Assembly: GCA_030691225.1 (NCBI GenBank)
Contig: JAUYES010000300.1
Location: 1 to 6,494 of the forward strand
Source of the DNA: Holophaga sp.
Lineage (GTDB): Bacteria; Acidobacteriota; Holophagae; Holophagales; Holophagaceae
DNA length: 6,494 nt
Direction of reading: 5' to 3'
Part shown: in pieces, positions 1-6,385 of the stretch
Position numbering within the stretch: the first letter of the stretch is position 1
Layout: each line of letters opens with the position of its first letter
The notes under the pieces: generated by a model
Seen by the model: the letters and a program-made list of their open reading frames with translations, nothing else
Databases searched by the model: none
What the model was told of the DNA's origin: nothing
Translations under genes and position numbers: made by a program

Positions 1-320
1 AATTTTCGACGGAGGGTGCCGACCTCGGCCATCGTTGGGTTTGTGGCGCCCATGATTTGCCGCCAACGAGCGATGACATTGTCCCCTTCGAGCACCATCA
101 AAATGACGGGGCCTTCGAGCATGAATGCCTGTAGATCGGGGTAAAACTCCTTTTGGACATGATCGATGTAGAAGCCTCGGATCAATTCCTTGTTGAGTTG
201 CACCATACGCAGGCCATGGATCGTGAATCCCTCGCGCTCAATGGTACTGATAATTTCACCAATATGCCCATTTCGCACGGCGTTGGGCTTGATAATTGCG
301 AACGTACGCTCCAGAGGCAT
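1..320 (-). CDS. ndk: Nucleoside diphosphate kinase, 3' end beyond the window
   Basis: Nucleoside diphosphate kinase transfers the gamma-phosphate of ATP to other (d)NDPs through a phosphohistidine and so balances cytoplasmic NTP pools. I translated the minus strand from the ATG at 318-320 and obtained 106 residues without a stop up to the window edge. The product opens MPLERTFAIIKPNAV, the typical Ndk start. Visible family residues are K11, Y51 (GFYIDH), F59, R87 in ARWRQIMGAT, T93, and R104 in GTLRRK. The N-containing loop and the catalytic His (usual position near 117) lie outside the window, so catalytic competence cannot be judged; about 35 residues are missing. The nucleotide-binding loop that commonly reads HKERPFF or HDGKPFF is HVQKEFY here, so the proline is lost. 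The start is supported by a strong GGAGGGG site just upstream. It is transcribed divergently from secA. The family call is near certain. Confidence 0.95.
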   Translation of the reverse strand, partial: MPLERTFAIIKPNAVRNGHIGEIISTIEREGFTIHGLRMVQLNKELIRGFYIDHVQKEFYPDLQAFMLEGPVILMVLEGDNVIARWRQIMGATNPTMAEVGTLRRK

Positions 321-322
321 GG

Positions 323-329
323 CCCCTCC
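323..329 (-). promoter_or_regulatory. Ribosome binding site of ndk
   Basis: Read on the minus strand, this is GGAGGGG, ending two bases before the ndk ATG. It is a near-consensus Shine-Dalgarno sequence and fixes the ndk start. It is clearly stronger than anything found before secA, rapZ or ribA. Confidence 0.7.
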
Positions 330-352
330 AATTGTGGGACACCAGTGTGCCG

Positions 353-370
353 GAGGCTCTGAGGAGCCTC
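353..370. repeat. GC-rich perfect hairpin in the ndk/secA divergent region
   Basis: GAGGCTC (353-359) and GAGCCTC (364-370) form a perfect 7-bp inverted repeat around a TGAG loop. It lies in the only sizeable non-coding stretch on the left side, about 95 bp before the preferred secA ATG and 33 bp before the ndk ATG on the other strand. It could be an operator, part of a 5' untranslated hairpin of either gene, or chance. No T-run follows on either strand, so it does not look like an intrinsic terminator. I could not identify convincing -35/-10 pairs for either gene in 321-464. Confidence 0.4.
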
Positions 371-464
371 AAGGAATAAGGCGTTTGGCTGCAATCGAAG
401 ACCTGCGCTGGGAAAAGTGGACCAACAGCGGTACAATCAGCGGTTTGACGCGACTGGATCCAGC

Positions 465-3128
465 ATGATTGAAAGCATCCTGAAGAAACTCATTGGCTCG
501 AAGAACGATCGCGAGCTCAAGCGCCTATGGGCCAAGGTTCATCTGATTAATCAGCTTGAGCCTGAAATTATGGGTCTTTCAGATGATGACCTGAAGGCGC
601 GAACCCCGTATCTGAAGGAAAAACTGGCTCAGGGCGCGACGCTCGAGGACATCCTTCCCGAAGCCTTTGCCGTTTGCCGTGAGGCTTCTCGGCGCGTGCT
701 GAAAATGCGGCATTTTGATGTGCAGCTTGTAGGTGGCATGGCCCTTCACGAGGGCAAAGTCGCGGAAATGCGCACGGGCGAGGGCAAGACCCTCACGGCT
801 ACGCTCCCGCTGTATTTGAATGCGCTGGCTGGCAAAGGCGCGCATCTGGTTACCGTCAATGACTATCTGGCGCGACGTGACGCAGAGTGGATGGGGCGTA
901 TCTACCATTTCCTAGGGCTCAGCGTCGGCGTTATTCAGCATGGTCTTTCCGACGAAGAGCGTCGCGAAGCTTACGCGAGCGATATCACGTACTGCACCAA
1001 TAACGAACTTGGCTTCGATTACCTTCGCGACAACATGAAGTGGGATCTTGCGGACTTCGCCCAGCGCGGATTTGTCTATGCGATCGTGGACGAAGTCGAT
1101 TCCATCCTCATCGACGAAGCTCGAACGCCGCTGATCATCGCCGGATCGAGCGAAGAAGATACCAGCAAGTACTATCGCATCGACGGTATTGTGCCCAAGC
1201 TCAAGCGCTGTTCCGATGGCAAAGACGCCAAGGATGGGGATTACAAAGTTGACGAAAAGGATCGTCAGGTCATGTTGACCGACGAGGGCATCCGCCACGC
1301 CGAACAACTGCTGGGTGTGCCCAATCTCTACGATCCCAGCGCCATCGACACCTTGCACGGGCTCAGCCAAGCCTTGCTGGCCCACAACATGTACAAGCTG
1401 GATGTGGACTACATGATTCAGCCCAAGGCCGATGGGCGCGGCCAGGAAATCGTCATCGTTGACGAATTCACCGGACGCATGATGCCGGGTCGCCGTTGGT
1501 CGAATGGCCTGCACCAGGCCATCGAGGCCAAAGAAGGTGTGGAAGTCAACGCCGAGAACCAGACCCTTGCAACCGTCACCTTTCAGAACTTCTTCCGCAT
1601 GTATAAGAAGCTCGGCGGCATGACGGGAACTGCTGAGACCGAGGCCCGAGAGCTTCTCTCCATTTACAAATTGGAAGTGGTGATCATCCCCACCAACATG
1701 CCCATGGTCCGCAAGGACTTCGCGGATGTGGTCTATTCCACCAAAAAGGGCAAAGTAAAGGCCATCGTGGAAGAGATCCGGGATCTCAACACTAAGGGCC
1801 AGCCAATCCTGGTGGGCACGGTCAGCATTGAATCCAGTGAGATGCTGGCGGAAGAACTCAAGCTCGCCAAGATCAAGCACGTGGTACTCAACGCTAAGCA
1901 TCACGAAAAAGAAGCCGAAATCATCGCCCAGGCTGGACGCAAGGGCGCGGTCACGATTGCGACCAATATGGCCGGTCGAGGCACGGATATTATTCTCGGT
2001 GGCAACCCTGAAGGTCTCGCCAAGCTCGAAGCCAAGAAACGTAGCATCGAGCTCTACGACGAAGATGGGCGCAATACCGCCGAGTTCGACGCTCTCATCG
2101 CCGAAATGGAAAAGCAAACGGCGGCCGAACATATCGAAGTGGTCGAGTGCGGCGGACTTCATATCCTCGGCACTGAGCGCCACGAGAGTCGGCGCATCGA
2201 TAACCAGTTGCGTGGTCGCGCAGGTCGTCAGGGCGATCCGGGGTCTTCCCGTTTCTTCCTAAGCTTGGAAGACGATCTGATGCGCATCTTTGGTGGTGAA
2301 CGCATCAAGGCCATGATGTCGACGCTCGGCATGACGGATGATGAACCCATCGAAGCTGGAATGGTCACCAAGGCCATCGAACGAAGCCAGAAACGAGTGG
2401 AAACTCATAACTTTGAAATCCGCAAACACCTGCTTGAATACGACGATGTGATGAACAAGCAGCGCATCTTCTTCTATGGATTGCGCACGGAGATTCTCAA
2501 GGGCAACACCAAGGACTATGTGCTGCGGGTTGCTGGTGAAATCGTTGAAGGCTTGGTTCACGATTACCTGCCGACCAAGGGCGAGCAGGATATCGCTGGT
2601 TTCAAGGAACGCTTTGAACAGCTCTATGCCACGGCAGATGTCGATTTTGCTGCCTACGCTGCCATGGGCCAAGCTGAGGCCATCGAAGAACTGGCCAAGT
2701 TTGTTCAGGAATCCTATCTGGAAAAGGAACGGCGCTTGGGCAGTGAAGACGTTCTGCGCTGGCACGAACGGGTCGCCATTCTCCAGATCATCGACTCCGC
2801 TTGGAAGCGCCATCTGCTGGTCATGGACCACCTGAAGGAAGCCATCGGTTTCCGAGGGTATGGTCAAAAAGATCCGCTCGTTGAATACAAGAAAGAATCC
2901 TACGAATATTTCGAGCAAATGCGGTTCGGATACGAGGATGAAATCATCAGCTACCTCTTCCGTGTTGAGCCCCAGCCTGCCTACATCCCCGACGAGGACT
3001 TCTTCCGTGGCCCTGGCGATGTTCAGGAATTGGGCCCCGATGAAATGGGCTCAATGGTCGACATCAGCGGCGGTGATGGAATCCAGCGTGTCATGAGATT
3101 CAGTGCCGGCGGCGTGGACGAGAAGTAA
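465..3128 (+). CDS. secA: Protein translocase subunit SecA, without C-terminal zinc motif
   Basis: SecA is the ATPase motor that drives unfolded preproteins through the SecYEG channel at the inner membrane. Starting at ATG 465 the product is 887 residues. NBD1 has the Walker A MRTGEGKT at 102-109 (K108) and Walker B DEVD at 209-212. MTGTAETEA lies near 386. NBD2 carries ATNMAGRGTD at 499-508 and the arginine-finger motif GTERHESRRIDNQLRGRAGR from 569. The helical wing/scaffold region follows, with LLEYDDVMNKQR and, near the end, the RGYGQKDPLVEYKKESY segment. Family residues K108 and D209 match E. coli numbering, which favours ATG 465 over the in-frame GTG at 417 that would add 16 residues. 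Neither start has a good Shine-Dalgarno site. The protein ends in an acidic/glycine-rich tail (GPDEMGSMVDISGGDG) with no cysteines; the usual CxCxSGKKYKxCHG zinc motif is absent and is not present in the other frames just downstream. It is the first gene of a probable secA-rapZ-membrane protein operon. Confidence 0.97.
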   Translation: MIESILKKLIGSKNDRELKRLWAKVHLINQLEPEIMGLSDDDLKARTPYLKEKLAQGATLEDILPEAFAVCREASRRVLKMRHFDVQLVGGMALHEGKVAEMRTGEGKTLTATLPLYLNALAGKGAHLVTVNDYLARRDAEWMGRIYHFLGLSVGVIQHGLSDEERREAYASDITYCTNNELGFDYLRDNMKWDLADFAQRGFVYAIVDEVDSILIDEARTPLIIAGSSEEDTSKYYRIDGIVPKLKRCSDGKDAKDGDYKVDEKDRQVMLTDEGIRHAEQLLGVPNLYDPSAIDTLHGLSQALLAHNMYKLDVDYMIQPKADGRGQEIVIVDEFTGRMMPGRRWSNGLHQAIEAKEGVEVNAENQTLATVTFQNFFRMYKKLGGMTGTAETEARELLSIYKLEVVIIPTNMPMVRKDFADVVYSTKKGKVKAIVEEIRDLNTKGQPILVGTVSIESSEMLAEELKLAKIKHVVLNAKHHEKEAEIIAQAGRKGAVTIATNMAGRGTDIILGGNPEGLAKLEAKKRSIELYDEDGRNTAEFDALIAEMEKQTAAEHIEVVECGGLHILGTERHESRRIDNQLRGRAGRQGDPGSSRFFLSLEDDLMRIFGGERIKAMMSTLGMTDDEPIEAGMVTKAIERSQKRVETHNFEIRKHLLEYDDVMNKQRIFFYGLRTEILKGNTKDYVLRVAGEIVEGLVHDYLPTKGEQDIAGFKERFEQLYATADVDFAAYAAMGQAEAIEELAKFVQESYLEKERRLGSEDVLRWHERVAILQIIDSAWKRHLLVMDHLKEAIGFRGYGQKDPLVEYKKESYEYFEQMRFGYEDEIISYLFRVEPQPAYIPDEDFFRGPGDVQELGPDEMGSMVDISGGDGIQRVMRFSAGGVDEK

Positions 3129-3162
3129 ACCGGGTATAGAAACAAGCTGGTAGTCTTTTTCC

Positions 3163-4020
3163 ATGGAACTTGTAGTCGTAACGGGTATGTCTGGTGCAGG
3201 GCGTCGTTCAGTGCTTAGCGCACTGGAAGACGCTGGCTGCACCGCCATCGACAATGTGCCGGCTCGCCTCTTGGAGCCATTGCTTTCGCTGGAAGCCAAG
3301 CTGAATCCATCGCGGCCTAGGCTAGCCGTGGGTATGGATAACCGTCACGGCGAGTTTGTGGAAGAGTTCATGCCTCTTCTTCAGCGGCTTCAAGATGGCA
3401 GTATCCCGGTTTACACAGTGTTTGTGGAAGCCGATGAAGCGACATTAGTAAGGCGATTCTCGGAATCAAGGCGCCCTCATTTCCTGGCCCAGGATGGGGA
3501 TGTGGCCGCGGGTGTTGAGCAGGAGCGGCGGCTATTGGCTCCGATTCGCGCTCAGGCAAGTGCCATTCTTAATACGAGTCGATTGACCCTGAGCCAATTG
3601 CGCCAGCGAATTTCGGAACTACTTCCGGATCTGCCCATGCAGGGCACGACACTTCGTCTCGTTAGTTTCGGCTTCAAGTTCGGTATTCCTACGGATGCCG
3701 ATATGGTTTTGGACGCGCGATTCTTGCCCAATCCGCATTACATTGCCGAGCTCAAAGCCTTGAACGGTAAGGACCAGCCGGTGCGGGAATACCTGATGAA
3801 CTCAGAACTTTTCGGCTCCTTTATGGCCATGACCGAAAACTGGGTTCACTGGGTTTGGCCTCACATCACGCAAGAAGGTCGCGCCTATTTCACCCTTGCG
3901 ATTGGTTGCACCGGTGGGCAGCATCGCAGCGTGGCTCTCGTTGAGCAGCTCGCATTGAAATTGCGCCGAGATATACCAAAGCTGATCGTTCAACATCGGG
4001 AACTTGGGAAGATTCAATAA
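3163..4020 (+). CDS. rapZ: RapZ/YvcJ-family nucleotide-binding protein with altered P-loop
   Basis: RapZ in enterobacteria binds the small RNA GlmZ and glucosamine-6-phosphate and directs RNase E, thereby tuning GlmS levels and envelope precursor supply; Gram-positive YvcJ homologues are P-loop nucleotide hydrolases. This copy has 285 residues, the family length. The N-terminal domain starts VVVTGMSGAGRRSVLSALED with IDNVPARLL after it, a Walker B-like AVGMDNR (D59), and LVRRFSESRRPH. The C-terminal domain is highly typical: SFGFKFGIPTDAD (168-180), DARFLPNPHY (184-193), and GCTGGQHRS (248-256) with C249 and H254. The oddity is the Walker A: where relatives have GxSGxGKS, positions 14-15 here are RR, replacing both the lysine and the Ser/Thr, so ATP/GTP use is probably impaired or changed (inference). 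The position after FGFK is F173; H or Y is usual there. It begins 34 bp after secA with no clear ribosome site. The family is certain, the RNA-adapter role in this organism is not. Confidence 0.93.
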   Translation: MELVVVTGMSGAGRRSVLSALEDAGCTAIDNVPARLLEPLLSLEAKLNPSRPRLAVGMDNRHGEFVEEFMPLLQRLQDGSIPVYTVFVEADEATLVRRFSESRRPHFLAQDGDVAAGVEQERRLLAPIRAQASAILNTSRLTLSQLRQRISELLPDLPMQGTTLRLVSFGFKFGIPTDADMVLDARFLPNPHYIAELKALNGKDQPVREYLMNSELFGSFMAMTENWVHWVWPHITQEGRAYFTLAIGCTGGQHRSVALVEQLALKLRRDIPKLIVQHRELGKIQ

Positions 4021-4022
4021 CC

Positions 4023-4592
4023 ATGGACTTGCAACGATTTCTTGAATTGGCGGCCACGCAGGGGTGGCGAGGCATTGCTCTTTGGGTGGTGTTGCTGGCT
4101 CAGGCGTTGCTTTGGGTTGGCTTGGTGCGCCTTCACTTGGCCCTTCATCGAGAAGGAGCCCCCTGGGAGGAATGCATCGGAAAAATCCGCAGCGCCTTCC
4201 TGCGCAAACTTAACGGGCAAGAAGAGATCAGCGAACTCAAGGTGCACCGGTACGCACCGCTGGTGGATAAGTTGCTGGCTTTGCATTTTTCCGAAGAGAA
4301 ATCGGATCGTTTTGATCGCTGGCTTTTGCTGCGCTGGAAAATTCGAGAAGGGCTTCGCCCCTACTGGATTCGTTGGGGGCATTTGCTCATCGCCTTCGGT
4401 GTTGTGGTGTGGTTCTTATACGGTCTTCGCATCGATATGGGGCTCGACACCTTAAAGCGCACCCCTTGCGACCCGCGCCTGTTGTGGGTTTGGCTCGGCT
4501 ACTCCATGATCATCGCCTGGAAGATGGTCCACCTGCAGGGCAACCTGGAGCGAGTTCAGCGAGCCTTGCTTTTGCCCCGGCGGGATGAGTAG
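4023..4592 (+). CDS. Unrecognised Trp-rich three-helix membrane protein
   Basis: I do not recognise this 189-residue protein. Three hydrophobic segments are visible: about 17-37 (GIALWVVLLAQALLWVGLVRL), 118-135 (WGHLLIAFGVVVWFLYGL) and 152-168 (LLWVWLGYSMIIAWKMV). The loop between the first two, about 80 residues, is rich in Arg, Lys, Glu and His, and the C-terminus ends RRDE; by the positive-inside rule both should be cytoplasmic, with the N-terminus outside. There are 12 tryptophans (about 6%), several at the membrane borders. No signal-peptide cleavage site or catalytic motif is apparent. The ATG starts 2 bp after the rapZ stop, with only a weak GGGAA about 12 bases upstream, so translation is probably coupled to rapZ. 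The layout of one helix, a cytoplasmic domain and two helices recalls MotA/TolQ/ExbB proteins, but their glycine-threonine motifs are missing. It is likely a real gene from its position, length and coherent topology; function unknown. Confidence 0.75.
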   Translation: MDLQRFLELAATQGWRGIALWVVLLAQALLWVGLVRLHLALHREGAPWEECIGKIRSAFLRKLNGQEEISELKVHRYAPLVDKLLALHFSEEKSDRFDRWLLLRWKIREGLRPYWIRWGHLLIAFGVVVWFLYGLRIDMGLDTLKRTPCDPRLLWVWLGYSMIIAWKMVHLQGNLERVQRALLLPRRDE

Positions 4593-4593
4593 G

Positions 4594-5301
4594 CTAGAGA
4601 ACTTCCTCTTCCGTGAAATCCAGAATGTGTCCCGATTTTGCAGCTTTGGTGCGCAGGTATCTGAAATTGTGCGGATTGGAAACGATCTGATGAGGCTCTC
4701 GCTGCACGTGGATTCCGGCGTCTTCGATGGCTTGGACTTTGCGCGGGTTATTGGTTAGCAGCTTGATCTTGCGAATACCGAAGAAGCGCAACATTTCCAC
4801 GGCGGCTTCGTAGGAGCGCAGATCATCCTCGAAGCCAAGGGCATGGTTGGCCTCCACGGTGTCGAATCCCTGCTCTTGGAGCGCGTAAGCCTTCAACTTG
4901 TTTAGTAAGCCGATGCCACGGCCTTCCTGGCGCATGTACAGCACCATGCCGCCGTGTTTGCCAACAAACTGAAGTGCCTCTTCGAGTTGTGCTCGGCAAT
5001 CACATTTGAGACTTCCCAACACATCACCGGTCCAGCATTCGCTATGGATTCGAACGGGGGTTCGTTTCCGGGCATCGATATCACCCGCCACGATGGCAAG
5101 GTGCTCCTTCCCGGTCAATTTTTCCAGAAACCCGTAGACGGTGAATTTGCCAAAAATCGAAGGGACCTTGGCCTTGGCCACGAAGGGCACCGATTCGGTT
5201 TCAAACTGTGTCACGACCTCCAGAAGCGAATCAGCCTCGAGGTGAAGTTTGGGAGCGCTGCTGCTGTCCTTTGGGCACATGGTGATTCCGAGGCGAGACA
5301 T
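4594..5301 (-). CDS. ribA: GTP cyclohydrolase II
   Basis: GTP cyclohydrolase II opens the imidazole ring of GTP, releasing formate and pyrophosphate, to give the pyrimidine precursor of riboflavin, FMN and FAD; it is a cytoplasmic zinc enzyme. From the ATG at 5299-5301 the product has 235 residues. It carries the signature HSECWTGDVLGSLKCDC with zinc ligands C89, C100 and C102, the loop RQEGRGIGLLNK (124-135), AYALQEQGFDTVEAN, and LLTNNPRK. No RibB (DHBP synthase) domain is fused, so this is the monofunctional form. The N-terminus is about 30-40 residues longer than short RibA proteins, which begin near the conserved KAKVPSIFGKF segment, and start choice is uncertain: TTG at 5319, ATG at 5301 and ATG at 5280 are all in frame. 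Only the last has a modest GGAA about 8 bases upstream. It lies 72 bp after nrnA on the same strand, and its stop is 1 bp from the converging membrane-protein gene. Confidence 0.95.
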   Translation of the reverse strand: MSRLGITMCPKDSSSAPKLHLEADSLLEVVTQFETESVPFVAKAKVPSIFGKFTVYGFLEKLTGKEHLAIVAGDIDARKRTPVRIHSECWTGDVLGSLKCDCRAQLEEALQFVGKHGGMVLYMRQEGRGIGLLNKLKAYALQEQGFDTVEANHALGFEDDLRSYEAAVEMLRFFGIRKIKLLTNNPRKVQAIEDAGIHVQREPHQIVSNPHNFRYLRTKAAKSGHILDFTEEEVL

Positions 5302-5334
5302 CCAATTCGACAACGACAAATCTAGTGAGCGGAA

Positions 5335-5371
5335 GCGTTCGAGCTGGAAGCAGGTCCTGCATTCGGAACGC
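5335..5371. repeat. Nested inverted repeats in the nrnA-ribA gap
   Basis: An outer pair GCGTTC (5335-5340) / GAACGC (5366-5371) encloses the palindrome GCAGGTCCTGC (5350-5360). On the minus strand this lies directly after the nrnA stop and about 35-70 bases before the ribA start, so an RNA structure in the ribA leader or a 3' end structure for nrnA is possible. There is no T-run typical of an intrinsic terminator and no sequence resembling the FMN riboswitch core. It may be chance. Confidence 0.3.
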
Positions 5372-5373
5372 GA

Positions 5374-6375
5374 TTATTCGAGGTGCGACAGATCTTTTTC
5401 TAGTTGCGCAAGGACGACATCTTTTAATTCGGCCTTGGCTTTTTCCATGGGGCCATTAAGTTTGGCGCCAGAGGCCAATCGATGCCCGCCGCCACCAAAA
5501 TGTCGGCAGACAGCATTGACGTCCACTCGTTCTCGCGAGCGAAGGCTGGCCTTGATTCGGCCATCTTCCAGTTCGTGAAGGAGGCAGGCCACTTCGACCC
5601 CTTTGAGTTCCAGAGGTTTATTGACCAAACCTTCCATATCGTCGTGAATGGCACCGCAGGCGTGAAGATCGGCTTGGGATAAGTTGAGGCAGGCGAAGCG
5701 ACCTTCGCCATGGAGTTCTAGGCCTTCGAAAGCGCATCCGAATAACTTGAGACGCTCGGGGCGACCTTGATGATAGAGGTCCTGATAGACGCGAGCAGGC
5801 AAGACGCCTTCCTCGATCAATTCTGCAGCCATTCGATGGACCTTGGCGGTCGCGTTCGAAAATCTAAAATTGCCCGTGTCATCCACTAAGCCAGCATAGA
5901 TTGCCGTTGCCATGGGGCGGGGCAGGGGGCGAGGCATTCGCTTAGCCACCAGTTCGAAAACGAGTTCCGCCGAAGCACTTGCAGTGCTATCTGTAAACTC
6001 CTGGTCGAACCCCTGGGGTGCCGCTTTCATGTGATGGTCCAAGCAAACCTTTAGGGCTTGGGATGCTTGGAAAACCTCATGCATGGTCCCCAATCGGTGG
6101 GGTTCCGAAGCATCCACCAGCACCCATGCTTCGGGCCACTGAGCAAGGTTGCGATGGCGCTCAGAATCAAAGGTTTCGACCCACTGTTCGGTGTCGAGGA
6201 AGTGCAGGAACGGCGGGAGCTCGGGGCTGATTACGATGCGAACATCCTTGCCGAGATGCCGCAGGTAATGGGCTAAGCCGATCATCGCGCCGATGCCGTC
6301 ACCGTCTGGATTTTCGTGCGTCGTCAACAGAACCCTTTGGGGCTGCTCCAGGAACCGCGCGAAGTTATCCAGCAT
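5374..6375 (-). CDS. nrnA: DHH/DHHA1 phosphoesterase, NrnA-type (nanoRNase/pAp phosphatase)
   Basis: NrnA-type DHH enzymes degrade two- to five-nucleotide RNA fragments and, in several bacteria, also dephosphorylate pAp, a by-product of sulfate assimilation and acyl-carrier transfer; they are cytoplasmic and manganese-dependent. The 333-residue product has the full set of family motifs in order: HENPDGDGIGA (from about 20, metal ligands H20, D24, D26), VDAS (about D88), LDHH (about 113-115) and GLVDDTGNFRFSNAT (about 161-175). The DHHA1 substrate-binding domain follows, ending with HFGGGGHRLASGA near 292-304. Length is normal for NrnA (about 310-340). The ATG is preceded by AGGGG with 5 bases spacing, and this site overlaps the stop codon of the upstream gene, pointing to one transcript and coupled translation. 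ribA follows downstream. The family is certain; the balance between nanoRNase and pAp phosphatase activity cannot be read from sequence alone. Confidence 0.93.
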   Translation of the reverse strand: MLDNFARFLEQPQRVLLTTHENPDGDGIGAMIGLAHYLRHLGKDVRIVISPELPPFLHFLDTEQWVETFDSERHRNLAQWPEAWVLVDASEPHRLGTMHEVFQASQALKVCLDHHMKAAPQGFDQEFTDSTASASAELVFELVAKRMPRPLPRPMATAIYAGLVDDTGNFRFSNATAKVHRMAAELIEEGVLPARVYQDLYHQGRPERLKLFGCAFEGLELHGEGRFACLNLSQADLHACGAIHDDMEGLVNKPLELKGVEVACLLHELEDGRIKASLRSRERVDVNAVCRHFGGGGHRLASGAKLNGPMEKAKAELKDVVLAQLEKDLSHLE

Positions 6376-6380
6376 TCAGG

Positions 6381-6385
6381 CCCCT
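6381..6385 (-). promoter_or_regulatory. nrnA ribosome binding site overlapping the upstream stop
   Basis: On the minus strand this is AGGGG, 5 bases before the nrnA ATG. Its first two bases belong to the TAG stop of the preceding gene. It supports the nrnA start and translational coupling between the two genes. Confidence 0.55.

Noticed and set aside
153..468. Short plus-strand frames over ndk and the ndk-secA gap
   Set aside because: They overlap clear ndk coding sequence on the minus strand and show no family features.
912..2183. Long minus-strand open frame (423 codons) inside secA
   Set aside because: It lies wholly opposite the strongly conserved secA coding region, its His/Val/Leu/Phe-rich translation has no recognisable motifs, and long antisense frames are common opposite codon-biased genes.
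2259..2918. Minus-strand open frame of 219 codons opposite the end of secA
   Set aside because: It is a shadow of secA with no domain-like motifs and no ribosome site that I could see.
4023..4592. Assignment of the small membrane protein as an ExbB/TolQ/MotA proton-channel subunit
   Set aside because: Only the helix spacing is similar; the conserved Gly/Thr-rich motif of the second helix and the family's loop residues are not seen.
4570..4593. Intrinsic terminator at CCCCGGCGGG near the convergent junction
   Set aside because: The stem is short and imperfect and no T-run follows it on either strand.
4954..5325. Plus-strand open frame of 123 codons opposite ribA
   Set aside because: It mirrors the zinc-site region of ribA, which is unmistakably coding on the other strand.
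5302..5373. FMN riboswitch upstream of ribA
   Set aside because: The gap is only about 72 bases and contains none of the conserved RFN core segments.
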